Shown in pieces: positions 17,024 through 25,523 of a stretch of 64,000 nucleotides of DNA. Source of the stretch: Cryobacterium inferilacus. Lineage in GTDB: Bacteria; Actinomycetota; Actinomycetes; Actinomycetales; Microbacteriaceae. Position numbers and translations under genes: made by a program. Under the pieces are notes generated by a model. That model was not told the DNA's origin. It saw only the letters and a list, made by a program, of their open reading frames with translations, and did no database searches. The first letter of the stretch is position 1. Each line of letters begins with the position of its first letter. The DNA lies in assembly GCF_019599185.1 (NCBI RefSeq), contig NZ_JAIEUL010000011.1, positions 1 to 64,000 on the forward strand, given 5' to 3'.

Positions 17024-18085
17024 CTAGGCGACCGACCAACCACCGTCGCTGGCCAGCACCTGGCCGTTCACGTTCACGCCGTCATCGCTGAGCAGGAACG
17101 TGATCGACGCGGCGAGCGCATCCGCTTCGACGGCGTCGGTGAGCACCGCCATGCCGGCGCGCACCCGCTCTGCGCCGAGCGCCGAGGCGAAGGTGGCCTC
17201 GATGTTGGTGATGACGGGGCCGGGTGCCACGGCATTGACCCGGATGCCGCTGGGCCCGTACATGTAGGCGCTGCTCTTGGTCAGCCCCACGACGGCGTGC
17301 TTGGACGCCGTGTACGCCACCCCGGCCGCCGAGCCGCGAAGCGCCGCCTCTGAGGCGACGTTGACGATCGAGCCGGACTGGCGCTCGAGCATGCCGGGCA
17401 CGACGGCGCGCATGAGCTTCATGCTGCCGTCCACGTTGATCGCGAAGACCCGCTGCCAGACGGCGTCGGTCACCTCGTGCACCGGGGTCATGTCGTCCAT
17501 GATGCCGGCGACGTTGGCGAGGGCGTCGATCCGGCCGCCCGCGGCCTCGACGATCCTGGCGATGGCGGCGTCGTCGGTGATGTTCGCCACCACGGGCACG
17601 ATGTCGGCGCCGGCCAGCTCGGCCGCGAACTCGGTGAGGCGCTCTTCCGAGATGTCCACCGCGATCACGCGGCCGCCCTCGCGGGCAACCCTGGAGGCGG
17701 TGGCCCGGCCGATGCCGGAGCCCGCACCGGTGACGATGACGGTCTTGCCGGTGAACCGGCCGGTGTCGAGGCGCTCGACCCACTCCGGGCGCTCCACCGG
17801 TGCGGCGACGGATGCGCTGGGCTCGGCCGGCGCCGGCGCATCCGTCGTGGCAGACGCGGGCACGTCGCCGAGCTCGACCCGGCGCACCAGCTCCTCGATC
17901 AGCTCGGCCGGGAACTTGCCCTTGCTGAGCTTGACCAGGCGCTTGAGGGCGAGCTTGCGCACGGGCTTGAGCGCGTCGGCGCTCTGGCCGCCCTGGGCCA
18001 GGAGGTCACGCAGGATCGGCCCGCCGATCGGGTCGTCGAGCCAGGTGCCGACCGAGGAGTCGGCGGAGAGGGTGGTCTGGGGCAT
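17024..18085 (-). CDS. SDR oxidoreductase with an N-terminal extension
   Basis: A 353-residue protein. Residues about 112-353 form a classical short-chain dehydrogenase: TGAGSGIGRA for the dinucleotide, NVAG, the Ser of NVASEAAL, and YTASK for the catalytic Tyr and Lys. Residues 1-105 are an extra helical region (SSVGTWLDDPIGGPILRDLL, then a Lys/Arg-rich stretch) joined by an Ala/Pro linker. I have a weak recollection of similar segments at the ends of actinobacterial GH3 beta-glucosidases. The divergent TetR gene and the 22-bp palindrome between them suggest TetR control. The substrate is unknown. Confidence 0.85.
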   Translation of the reverse strand: MPQTTLSADSSVGTWLDDPIGGPILRDLLAQGGQSADALKPVRKLALKRLVKLSKGKFPAELIEELVRRVELGDVPASATTDAPAPAEPSASVAAPVERPEWVERLDTGRFTGKTVIVTGAGSGIGRATASRVAREGGRVIAVDISEERLTEFAAELAGADIVPVVANITDDAAIARIVEAAGGRIDALANVAGIMDDMTPVHEVTDAVWQRVFAINVDGSMKLMRAVVPGMLERQSGSIVNVASEAALRGSAAGVAYTASKHAVVGLTKSSAYMYGPSGIRVNAVAPGPVITNIEATFASALGAERVRAGMAVLTDAVEADALAASITFLLSDDGVNVNGQVLASDGGWSVA

Positions 18086-18136
18086 GAGTGTGGTTCCTTG
18101 TCTTGTCGGGTGACCGGCTCGGAAAGCTTGTCTGTG

Positions 18137-18158
18137 ATCCGGACAACGTTGTCCGGAT
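18137..18158. promoter_or_regulatory. 22-bp perfect palindrome, probable TetR operator
   Basis: The half ATCCGGACAAC is followed directly by its exact reverse complement. It sits in the 86-base gap between the divergent SDR and TetR genes, 14 bases before the TetR start, in the position expected for an operator serving both promoters. Confidence 0.8.
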
Positions 18159-18171
18159 GTAACCTACCTCG

Positions 18172-18729
18172 GTGGCCACAATTTCCAAAGCGAACCGCGG
18201 ACCGAGCGCCGGACCCGAGAACCGGCGGGCGCTCCTCGATGCTGCTCGAGCGGTTTTCGCCACGGATGGGTTCGCCGCGCCGCTGAGCGCCGTGGCCAGA
18301 CGCGCGGGGGTGGGCCAGGGCAGCCTCTACCGGCACTTCCCCGATCGCACGGCGTTGGCGATCGCCATCTTCGACGAGAACCTCACCGCGCTGGAGACCT
18401 TCGTGGACCGGCCGGAAAGCACCCTGGACGACCTGCTCGACCGCGTGATCGAGCAGGCGCTCACCTCCACGGCGCTCATCGACCTGGTGATGGCCGACGC
18501 CCACGACCCCCGCGCGGTGCACCTGGCGGACCGGCTCACGGCCGTCGTCGCGCGCCTGCTCGCCCGCGAACAGGCCGCCGGCCGCATCGGCGAGCACGTT
18601 GGCACGGCCGATGTGATCCTCGCGGTATCGATGCTGGCCGGGGTGCTCGCCCGCAGCGACTCCGCCGATCGCCCGGATGTGGCCCGGCGCGCCTGGGCGC
18701 TCTTCCACGCGGCCTTCACCCCGCGCTGA
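18172..18729 (+). CDS. TetR-family regulator
   Basis: A 185-residue repressor. The N-terminal TetR helix-turn-helix runs from RRALLDAARAVF through PLSAVARRAGVGQGSLYRHFPDR. The rest is a helical ligand-binding domain. GTG 18172 is the only start that leaves the DNA-binding domain whole, and no clear ribosome site precedes it. It is divergent from the SDR gene across a 22-bp palindrome, so it probably represses itself and that gene until a substrate-like ligand binds. Confidence 0.88.
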   Translation: MATISKANRGPSAGPENRRALLDAARAVFATDGFAAPLSAVARRAGVGQGSLYRHFPDRTALAIAIFDENLTALETFVDRPESTLDDLLDRVIEQALTSTALIDLVMADAHDPRAVHLADRLTAVVARLLAREQAAGRIGEHVGTADVILAVSMLAGVLARSDSADRPDVARRAWALFHAAFTPR

Positions 18730-18832
18730 CACCTGCTGCCCGCAGCACCCAGCACGATGCTCACCCGCATGGCGTCCGGGCGGGGCATACTGGCGGGAAC
18801 ATCCGTCTGAGATGCACCACGGAAGGACCCCC

Positions 18833-19648
18833 GTGAGCTTCTGGATCTGTGCCACCTGCGGCGTCGAGCACGCCGACAACACCGGCGTCTGCGCCATCTG
18901 CGCCGATGAGCGGCAGTGGGTGCCGGCCACCGGGCAGAGCTGGACCACGCTGTACGACCTGTTCGAAGGCGGCTACCGGGCCGAGCTGCACCGGCTGGAA
19001 CCTGACCTATTCGGCATCGAGAGTCGCCCGAGCGTGGGCATCGGCCAGCAGGCCAAGCTGCTCTGCACCCCCACGGGCAGCGTGCTCTGGGACCCGATCG
19101 GCTTCGTCGACAATGACATCGCCAACCAGGTGCTCGACCGCGGGCCGGTGCGCGCGATCGTGGCCAGCCATCCGCACATGTTCGGGGTGCAGGTGGAGTG
19201 GAGCCGTGCGCTCGGCGGCGTGCCGGTGCTGGTGGCCGAGGCCGATCTGGCCTGGGTGGCCAGGACCGACCCGGTGATCGAACCCTGGTCCGCAGAGAGG
19301 ACGCTGCTCCCCGGCGTCACCCTGGTGCCGGTCGGCGGGCATTTTCCCGGCAGCGCGGTGCTGCACTGGGCGGCCGGCGCCGACGGGCGCGGGGTGCTAC
19401 TCAGCGGCGACACCGTGTTCGCCAATCCCGACCGCACCTCGGTGAGCTTCATGCGCAGCTACCCCAACCGGCTGCCGCTCTCCGGGGTGGTGGCGGAGCG
19501 CATCGCCCGCACCCTGGAGCGGTTCGACTTCGACCGGTTGTACGGCAATTTCGACACCGTGATCGACACGGATGCCCGCGGCATCGTGCGCCGGTCGGCC
19601 GACCGGCACTGGGGCTGGGCGCGCGGCGACTTCGACCGCCTCACCTGA
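18833..19648 (+). CDS. Metallo-beta-lactamase-fold protein with rubredoxin-like N terminus
   Basis: A 271-residue protein. Residues 4-30 hold two CxxC pairs (CATC and CAIC), a rubredoxin-like metal knuckle. The rest is a metallo-beta-lactamase fold. The metal motif is altered: SHPHMFG replaces the usual HxHxDH, while GGHFPGS and SGDTVF are kept. GTG 18833 is chosen because GGAAGGA lies five bases upstream. It stands alone after the TetR gene. Hydrolase or redox activity is possible, but the missing ligands make zinc hydrolysis uncertain. Confidence 0.8.
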   Translation: MSFWICATCGVEHADNTGVCAICADERQWVPATGQSWTTLYDLFEGGYRAELHRLEPDLFGIESRPSVGIGQQAKLLCTPTGSVLWDPIGFVDNDIANQVLDRGPVRAIVASHPHMFGVQVEWSRALGGVPVLVAEADLAWVARTDPVIEPWSAERTLLPGVTLVPVGGHFPGSAVLHWAAGADGRGVLLSGDTVFANPDRTSVSFMRSYPNRLPLSGVVAERIARTLERFDFDRLYGNFDTVIDTDARGIVRRSADRHWGWARGDFDRLT

Positions 19649-19710
19649 GTCGGCGCCTCACCTGAACTGCGGGCAATTCGGCGAGGCGGGTCCGGTCAGG
19701 CCGGGTGGGC

Positions 19711-20043
19711 TCAGGCCGGGTGGGGTGGGGTCGGACCGGGGCGTTCCGGCGGTTCGGGCAGGATGCGCAGGCCAGCCGGGGTGTTCGCCACTTGAACGAG
19801 CTCGTCGATCCAGGCCCGGTTGAGGGTGGGCTCACGTTTGCCGGAGAACTCGAAGTCGAGCGGCACCGCAGGGTTCAGCCAGATGGAGCTGTGCCCGCTG
19901 CCGGACTCCTTGGACCTCTCCCAGGAGAACGCGAAACTCTCACCGCGGCGCAGCTTGGCGACGATCACGACCTTGAGGTGCGCCAACGTGCGGTCGTCGA
20001 TCTCCACCGAGATCGCGGGCGACCCGTAGATGAACTTGCCCAT
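19711..20043 (-). CDS. DUF7882-like small protein
   Basis: A 110-residue protein beginning MGKFIYGSPAISVEIDD, followed by AHLKVVIVAKLRRGESFAFSW. This pattern is common in Microbacteriaceae, where such proteins are sometimes misnamed ATP-dependent DNA ligase. The function is unknown. ATG 20043 shares its A with the stop of the upstream gene (TGATG), so translation is coupled. The proline-rich tail is encoded partly by a 14-base direct repeat near 19697-19724. Confidence 0.75.
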   Translation of the reverse strand: MGKFIYGSPAISVEIDDRTLAHLKVVIVAKLRRGESFAFSWERSKESGSGHSSIWLNPAVPLDFEFSGKREPTLNRAWIDELVQVANTPAGLRILPEPPERPGPTPPHPA

Positions 20044-20411
20044 CACATGCCCTTACCCTGGTCGATCTCCTCGACGGCCTGATTGAATTCCGCGGCGTGC
20101 AACTCGGCTTCCGCCTCGGTCTCGGCCGAGGGCTCCTGCACCGCCAGGATGTGGGCGGGCGGGAACACCGGCAGGGGAAAGAGCGCGATCTCGCCTTCCA
20201 GGGACTCCTCCGCGACATCCGCCACGTCGAGTTCGGTGGCCGGGCCGAGCACCAGGGTGTGGGTACGGGTGCTGCCGTCCGGTTCGCGCACCTTGATGCC
20301 GACCGCGACGCTCTCCTCCCCCTGGGAGTGAGCGGTGACATAGCCGAGCAGGGCCTCCGCCACGTCGTCGCCGGTGAGGAGGGTGCCACCGGCGTAGGTG
20401 ATGAGCTTCAT
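20043..20411 (-). CDS. Hypothetical protein coupled to the DUF7882-like gene
   Basis: A 122-residue acidic protein without membrane segments. I do not recognise it. The N-terminal part reads MKLITYAGGTLLTGDDVAEALLG and the rest looks like an alternating beta structure with an acidic C-terminal helix. ATG 20411 has a weak GGGA site; ATG 20423 is an alternative. A much longer upstream open frame exists but has non-coding character. The TGATG junction with the next gene suggests that the two products work together. Confidence 0.7.
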   Translation of the reverse strand: MKLITYAGGTLLTGDDVAEALLGYVTAHSQGEESVAVGIKVREPDGSTRTHTLVLGPATELDVADVAEESLEGEIALFPLPVFPPAHILAVQEPSAETEAEAELHAAEFNQAVEEIDQGKGM

Positions 20412-20762
20412 GTTCCCGACCATAACCGCGCCGTCGGCTCTGCGGAAGGTGGCCGCGCCGAACGCGCCGGGTCCGGGGTCGGGAGAATCGCTTTCGAGAG
20501 TGCTAACACGACAACGATGCATTCCGGCCCCGGCGCGCCGACAGTTGTGCAGCGAAGTGCACAGCCCTCTCCCCAACGATTCCACAGGGTAATCCACAGC
20601 CATCGGCCCGTGTTTGCGGCGGTTTCCACACTCTCTGCACAGGGTTATCCACAGGATGGGGAGAGAAGAGATATTCGATTTTCCTGTGGCGGCATCCGAA
20701 CACCGGTTACCGTACCGCTCTCAGCCCTGAACAGGTAGCCGGAGCGGAGCTACACTCCCTGC
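20412..20762. promoter_or_regulatory. 351-bp intergenic region with DnaA-box-like sites
   Basis: This gap between divergent genes is lower in GC than its surroundings. TTATCCACA (20645-20653) is an exact consensus DnaA box and TAATCCACA (20590-20598) differs by one base. GTTTCCACA (20622-20630) and GATTCCACA (20578-20586) are weaker matches in the same orientation. No replication gene is nearby, so this is not the chromosomal origin on this evidence. It must also hold promoters for both flanking genes. Confidence 0.5.
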
Positions 20763-21245
20763 ATGAAGACTCAGCATTTTTCCGCAGAGATCAAGGCCCC
20801 GGCCGACATCGTCTGGGAGACGATGCTCGACGACGCCACCTACCGGCAGTGGACCACGGTGTTCAATCCGGATTCGCATTTCCTCGGGAGCTGGCTGCCG
20901 GGTAGCGAGATCCGGTTCCTGGGCACGGGCCCGAACGGCGAGGTGGGCGGCATGGTCGGCGTGATCGCCGAGCACCGGCCGCACGAGTTCGTGTCCATCG
21001 AGTACCGCGGGCAGATTGTGGACGGCATCGAAGACACCAGTAGCGCCCTGGCCCAGCGAATCACCGGCATGCACGAGAACTACACTTTCACCGAGGTGGA
21101 CGGCGTCACCACCGTGGCCGTTGCGATCGATCTCGACGAGGCCTACGCCGATGAGCTCAGCGCGGAGTGGCCGGTGGCGCTGGCCAAGCTCACCGAGCTT
21201 GCCGAGGCCGAGGCGGTCACGCAGGGCCAGCATCCGGACCGGTAG
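20763..21245 (+). CDS. SRPBCC/AHSA1-like protein
   Basis: A 160-residue START-like (SRPBCC) fold protein with the usual opening of a beta strand, then IKAPADIVWETMLDDATYRQWT, and the C-terminal long helix. Relatives bind hydrophobic ligands or act as Hsp90 co-chaperones, and nothing here fixes the role. It is transcribed from the gap that contains the DnaA-box-like sites and converges on the MMPL gene. Confidence 0.78.
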   Translation: MKTQHFSAEIKAPADIVWETMLDDATYRQWTTVFNPDSHFLGSWLPGSEIRFLGTGPNGEVGGMVGVIAEHRPHEFVSIEYRGQIVDGIEDTSSALAQRITGMHENYTFTEVDGVTTVAVAIDLDEAYADELSAEWPVALAKLTELAEAEAVTQGQHPDR

Positions 21246-21280
21246 CCTCTCGGGCGGCGCGGGCCGCGCGGGCCGCACGG

Positions 21281-23584
21281 CTACTCGCGCAGGCCGAAGC
21301 GGGTGTGGATGGGCGCACTCCAGCGCGGCGCCCACCAGAGGATGCGCTCGAGTGCGGTCATCACCGCCGGCACGAGCACGATCCGCACCAGGGTCGCATC
21401 CAGCAGCACCGCCACGGCAAGAGCGGTGCCGATCTGCTTCATCTGCATCAGCTCGCCGGTGGCGAAGCCCGCGAAGACCAGCACGATGATCAGCGCCGCC
21501 GAGGTGATGATGCGCCCCGAACTCTGCAGGCCGGTCTCGATGGCTCCGCGGGTGCTCTCGCCGCGATCGTGATGCTCCTTGATGCGAGCGAGCAGGAACA
21601 TCTCGTAGTCCATGGCCAGGCCGAAGCCGAAGGTGAGCACCAGGGCGAGCACGAGGGCGTCGACGCCCGAGATGGCGTCGGGGTCGAAGTTGAGCAGGCC
21701 GGACAGGTTGCCGTCCTGGAACCCCCAGACCAGCACGCCCGCGGCGGCACCGAGCGAGATCGCGCTGATCACCAGTGCCGTGAGCGGGATGACCACCGAC
21801 CCGGTCATGAGGAACAGCAGAACGAAGGTGGCCACGGCGATGATCAGCACCGCCCACGGGGCCCCGGCGGCCAGGGAATCGAGGTAGTCGACGGACTGCG
21901 CGTCTGCGCCGCCTACCCAATTGTCGAAGGCCGGCCGGTCCGCGCGGATCTCGCGCACCACGTCGGCACCCCGGTGGGTGTCGACGCTGACCCTGCTCAC
22001 CCAGTAGCCGTTCTGCAGAGCCGGCGGCGCCACATCCGTCACCCCGGGCAGGTCGGCGACGTCTTCGGCCCACCCGGTGGCGCCGGCCTCGTCGGTGCCG
22101 GACACCAGCAGCACGCGGGGCGCGGTGGCCAGCTGGAACTCCTCGTTCAGGGTGGTGATGAAGTCGTACTGGCTGGACGAGCGCGGGATGACATCGTCGG
22201 CGCTGTTCGCCACCGTCATCGACAGCACCGGGCTGCTGAGCAGCAGAAGCACGGCCGTGCCACCGAGGGCGACCAGCACCGGCGCCCGCTGCACGAGCCG
22301 GGCCAGCTTGGAGAAGACCCCCTCCTCCGGCGCGATGTCGCCGAACCGGGTGAGCCAGCGACCCACCCCGGGGATGCGGGTGAGCAGACCGGGCTGCACC
22401 AACCGCTCGCCGAGGTAGCCGAGCAGCGCCGGCACGAGCACGAGCGCGGTGAGAATGGCGATAAGCACCACGCAGATCGCCCCGATGGCGATGGCACGGA
22501 TGATCGCCGGTTCGAACACGAGCAACCCCGCGGCGGCGATGGCGAAGGTGAGCCCCGAGTACAACACCGTGCGGCCGGCCGTGTTCACCGTGCTGCCCAC
22601 AGCCTGGAGCATGAGTTCGTGCCGACTGTGCCGGTGGTGGGGCAGCGCGGCCAGCTCCCCGGTCTCGAGCGCGGGCAGCTGGCTGAACGGTTCGCCGTGC
22701 GGGCCGGGCGGGGCACCGGGGCCGCCGCCGCCCACCCGCGCCCGGAACTCCTCCCGGAATCGGCTGACCATCAGCAGGCCGTAGTCGATGGAGAGGCCCA
22801 GCCCGATCACGGTGATCACGTTCATCACGGTGATGCCGATGTCGAGTACGAAGGTGAAGGCGTAGAGCATCCCCAGCGCACCGATGATTGACGCGATGGC
22901 GCCGACCAGGGGGATGCCGGCCGCGAGGAAGCCGCCGAAGATCACCAGCATCACCAGTAGAGCGATGGGCAGGGCGATCAGTTCGCCCTTCTGCAGATCG
23001 GACTCGGCGACGGCGACGAGCGAGTCCACGATCAGGGGCGCGCCGCCCACCTCCACCCGGGCGGGCGGGTCGAGCTGGCTGATTTCATCCGCTGTGATCT
23101 GCAGGAGGCGGTGCACCTGGCTGAGCAGCGGGTCGGGAACGGAGCCGTCCGTGGCCGCCATGGTCACGGTCAGGAGCATCCCCTCGCCGTCCGCGGAGAG
23201 CAGCGGTGCGGCCGCCGGGTTGATGGTGCCATCGGGCAGCGACGGCATGGCCAGCGGGTTGATCACCTGCGCGACGCCGTCCACCTGGTCGAGCCGCAGG
23301 GTGGCGGAGTTCAGGACGGCCGCGAGGTCGGGCGAGGCCAGGTCGGTGGGATGCACGAGGAGCGAGAGCGACTCGGTCTGCTCGCTCTCCGGCCCCTCGA
23401 TCAGGTCGGCGGCGGCCTGCGCCTCCCCCTGCACCGACGGCCCCTCACTCGAGAGCCTCTCGAACAGGCTCTGTCCGCTGACCCCGAATAGCGCTGTAGC
23501 CACACAGGCGGCGAGCGCGACGACCCAGCACAACAGTGAGATGAGGCGGTGGCGGGCGACGCTCACGCCCAATTGTCGCAACAT
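21281..23584 (-). CDS. MMPL-family (RND) membrane transporter
   Basis: A 767-residue transporter with two repeated halves, each one membrane helix, a large extracellular domain and a five-helix bundle, as in mycobacterial MmpL and hopanoid or drug RND exporters. Polar residues of the proton relay are visible in GLGLSIDYGLLMVSRF and in the second half as FGFGLAMDYEMFLLARI. ATG 23584 lies behind GAGGAA. It probably exports lipids or hydrophobic compounds using proton-motive force. The substrate is unknown and no regulator adjoins it. Confidence 0.88.
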   Translation of the reverse strand: MLRQLGVSVARHRLISLLCWVVALAACVATALFGVSGQSLFERLSSEGPSVQGEAQAAADLIEGPESEQTESLSLLVHPTDLASPDLAAVLNSATLRLDQVDGVAQVINPLAMPSLPDGTINPAAAPLLSADGEGMLLTVTMAATDGSVPDPLLSQVHRLLQITADEISQLDPPARVEVGGAPLIVDSLVAVAESDLQKGELIALPIALLVMLVIFGGFLAAGIPLVGAIASIIGALGMLYAFTFVLDIGITVMNVITVIGLGLSIDYGLLMVSRFREEFRARVGGGGPGAPPGPHGEPFSQLPALETGELAALPHHRHSRHELMLQAVGSTVNTAGRTVLYSGLTFAIAAAGLLVFEPAIIRAIAIGAICVVLIAILTALVLVPALLGYLGERLVQPGLLTRIPGVGRWLTRFGDIAPEEGVFSKLARLVQRAPVLVALGGTAVLLLLSSPVLSMTVANSADDVIPRSSSQYDFITTLNEEFQLATAPRVLLVSGTDEAGATGWAEDVADLPGVTDVAPPALQNGYWVSRVSVDTHRGADVVREIRADRPAFDNWVGGADAQSVDYLDSLAAGAPWAVLIIAVATFVLLFLMTGSVVIPLTALVISAISLGAAAGVLVWGFQDGNLSGLLNFDPDAISGVDALVLALVLTFGFGLAMDYEMFLLARIKEHHDRGESTRGAIETGLQSSGRIITSAALIIVLVFAGFATGELMQMKQIGTALAVAVLLDATLVRIVLVPAVMTALERILWWAPRWSAPIHTRFGLRE

Positions 23585-23722
23585 GACGGGTCATTCCTCG
23601 GCTAGTGGATGCGCACCGCTCGGCCGGGTACGCCGGGCCCCCGGCCCTACCGCGGCCAAACTACTCCCGTCGCAGCGGTCGCGTCGGGCCACACACACCG
23701 CCACCGGGTCTACCCTGCAGGC

Positions 23723-24103
23723 ATGACCGCACACGGGCAACCCATCCCATTGGAGCAGCACTTCGCCGGGCAGGATCCGTTGGCGCGCACCCTCTTCGAC
23801 GACGTCGCCGCTGCCGTGCGTTCGATCGGCGAGGCCGAGGTGCGCGTGACAACGAGCCAGATCGCCTTTCGACGCGCACGCTCGTTCGCCTGGACCTGGC
23901 TGCCCGGCCGGTACCTCGCCGGCGGCGTGGCTCCGCTGGTACTCACGATCGACCTGGATCGGTTCGACACCTCGCCCAGGTGGAAGGAGGTGGCGGAGCC
24001 CACCCTCAACCACTTCATGCACCATCTCGAGCTGCACAGCACCGCAGACCTCGACGCCGAGGTGCTCGACTGCCTGCGCGAAGCCTGGACCAAAGCCGGC
24101 TGA
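23723..24103 (+). CDS. DUF5655-like protein
   Basis: A 126-residue protein matching the DUF5655 pattern: VTTSQIAFRRARSFAWTWLP, then a short beta segment and WKEVAEPTLNHFMHHLELHS. The function is unknown. ATG 23723 is chosen because upstream sequence lacks coding character. It is divergent from the MMPL gene and converges on the LCP gene. Confidence 0.75.
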   Translation: MTAHGQPIPLEQHFAGQDPLARTLFDDVAAAVRSIGEAEVRVTTSQIAFRRARSFAWTWLPGRYLAGGVAPLVLTIDLDRFDTSPRWKEVAEPTLNHFMHHLELHSTADLDAEVLDCLREAWTKAG

Positions 24104-24129
24104 CCCGGAGCGACGACCAGAGCGGGCAG

Positions 24130-25365
24130 TCAGTTGGCTTGGGCGCAGGAGTCGTCCGCGGCGGTGCGCCCGGTGATTCCATCGAGCGGCTCTGGGCTGG
24201 GCGTTGCCGGCTGGGTCGGCACGTCCGTCGCCCCCGCATCGGCGGGTGGGTCGGCGGGCACATCGGCCGGCGGGTCAGCAGTGACGGGTTCCTCGGTCGG
24301 CTCCGCGGCAAGCGAGAACGGTTCGTCGGCGGCGATCTTGGCGAACATGGCGTCGGCGAGATCCTGCGTCGGAACCACCTTGCCCGGGAAGGCGGGGTCG
24401 TCCGTGGTGCCCGGATACTGCACGAACACCAACCGGTCGAGGTCGATGTCCTTGATCGCCAGCGCCATCTCCACCATGGTCTGCGGGGAGGCCAGGCTGG
24501 TCGAGAGCTGAATGTTCCTGGTGGCGGCATTGGCCAGGGTGAACAGCCGGGGGATGTTGCCGAAGGTGCCGTCGCCCTGCACCGTGCGCATCAGCGACGC
24601 CAGATAGATCTGCTGCGACGAGATGCGGGAGAGGTCGCTGCCGTCACCGACACCTTTTCGGCTGCGCAGGAACGCCAGTGCTGTCTCGCCGGAGACGACA
24701 CTCGTGCCGGCAGGCAGGTTGAGGGCGGCCTCCGGGTCGTTGATCGGTGCGCTCAGGCAGATCGGTACCCCGCCGACGGCGTCGCTCATCTGCACGACAC
24801 CGTTGAACGACACCAGGCCGGCGAACGGAATCTCCAGCCCGGTGACCGCGGCGACCGTGTCGACCACGCAGGGCAGCCCGCCTCTGGACATGGCCTCGTT
24901 GATCGGCGCGGCCGCCATGGCGTCGAACTGCTCGCCGGTCTCGGCGTGTGTGCATTCCGGATGCGCCACGATGAGGTCCCGAGGAATGCTCACGACGACG
25001 GCGTTGCTGTGGTCGGCCGAGACGTGCACGAGGATGTTGACGTCGTTGAGGGCGCTCTCCCGCACACCGTAGGCGGCGCCCTGGGCGGCATCGTTGTCGA
25101 CGCCGACGATCAGGATGTTGAATCCGTCCTTGTAGCCGGCGATGGTGACCGGTTCCTCCGCCGCATCACCGCCGGTGATGTCGATGGAGTTCGCGGACAC
25201 CTCGCTCGTGAGCTGCCACACGGCCAGCGCCGCCAGCGCGGTCCCGCTCACCAGGAGCACGGCCAGCACCATGGCGACCCCGGCCAGGAGGCCGGTGACC
25301 GGGTTCGACCGCTTGAGCCGGCCATGCCTGGCGATGCCGGCAATCCGCTCGTGTTCTTCGCCCAC
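24130..25365 (-). CDS. LytR-CpsA-Psr (LCP) family cell-wall ligase
   Basis: A 411-residue envelope protein. One membrane helix (about residues 23-50) anchors an extracellular LCP domain with FNILIVGVDN, NDVNILVHVS, VVVSIPRDL, the cysteine pair seen in some actinobacterial members, and RSRKGVGDGSDLSRISSQQ. LCP enzymes transfer wall polymers from lipid carriers to peptidoglycan. The C-terminal 50 residues are a Pro/Ala/Asp-rich tail. The start is GTG 25365 after an AAGG site. Confidence 0.88.
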   Translation of the reverse strand: MGEEHERIAGIARHGRLKRSNPVTGLLAGVAMVLAVLLVSGTALAALAVWQLTSEVSANSIDITGGDAAEEPVTIAGYKDGFNILIVGVDNDAAQGAAYGVRESALNDVNILVHVSADHSNAVVVSIPRDLIVAHPECTHAETGEQFDAMAAAPINEAMSRGGLPCVVDTVAAVTGLEIPFAGLVSFNGVVQMSDAVGGVPICLSAPINDPEAALNLPAGTSVVSGETALAFLRSRKGVGDGSDLSRISSQQIYLASLMRTVQGDGTFGNIPRLFTLANAATRNIQLSTSLASPQTMVEMALAIKDIDLDRLVFVQYPGTTDDPAFPGKVVPTQDLADAMFAKIAADEPFSLAAEPTEEPVTADPPADVPADPPADAGATDVPTQPATPSPEPLDGITGRTAADDSCAQAN

Positions 25366-25474
25366 CTTGCGCCCGCCCCTCGTGCCACAGTCCTGCGGAC
25401 GATAGCACCCCCACCGGGCTGCCGCCGGAGTTGGTGCCCCTCACACCCCGATCCCGACGGCTTCGGCACAGCGA

Positions 25475-25501
25475 GGGGCGACCGGCCTAGCCGGTCGCCC
25501 C
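25475..25501 (-). terminator. Strong hairpin after the SRPBCC gene
   Basis: GGGGCGACCGGC (25475-25486) and GCCGGTCGCCCC (25490-25501) form a perfect 12-bp stem with a CTA loop, 22 bases past the stop at 25524. No T tract follows, which is common for terminators in high-GC actinobacteria. Confidence 0.7.
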
Positions 25502-25523
25502 GTCGGTGCGCGTGGTGCTCGCT

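Noticed and set aside
20498-20506. GAGTGCTAA, one half of a CIRCE (HrcA) element
   Set aside because: The partner TTAGCACTC is absent at the required nine-base distance and no chaperone gene follows.
20565-20660. Chromosomal replication origin
   Set aside because: DnaA-like boxes exist, but dnaA, dnaN, rpmH or parAB are not nearby, so I keep it only as a box cluster.
21167-22891. 574-codon open frame on the plus strand
   Set aside because: It is antisense to the MMPL transporter and exists because of high GC; its composition is His/Arg/Gly-rich with no family pattern.
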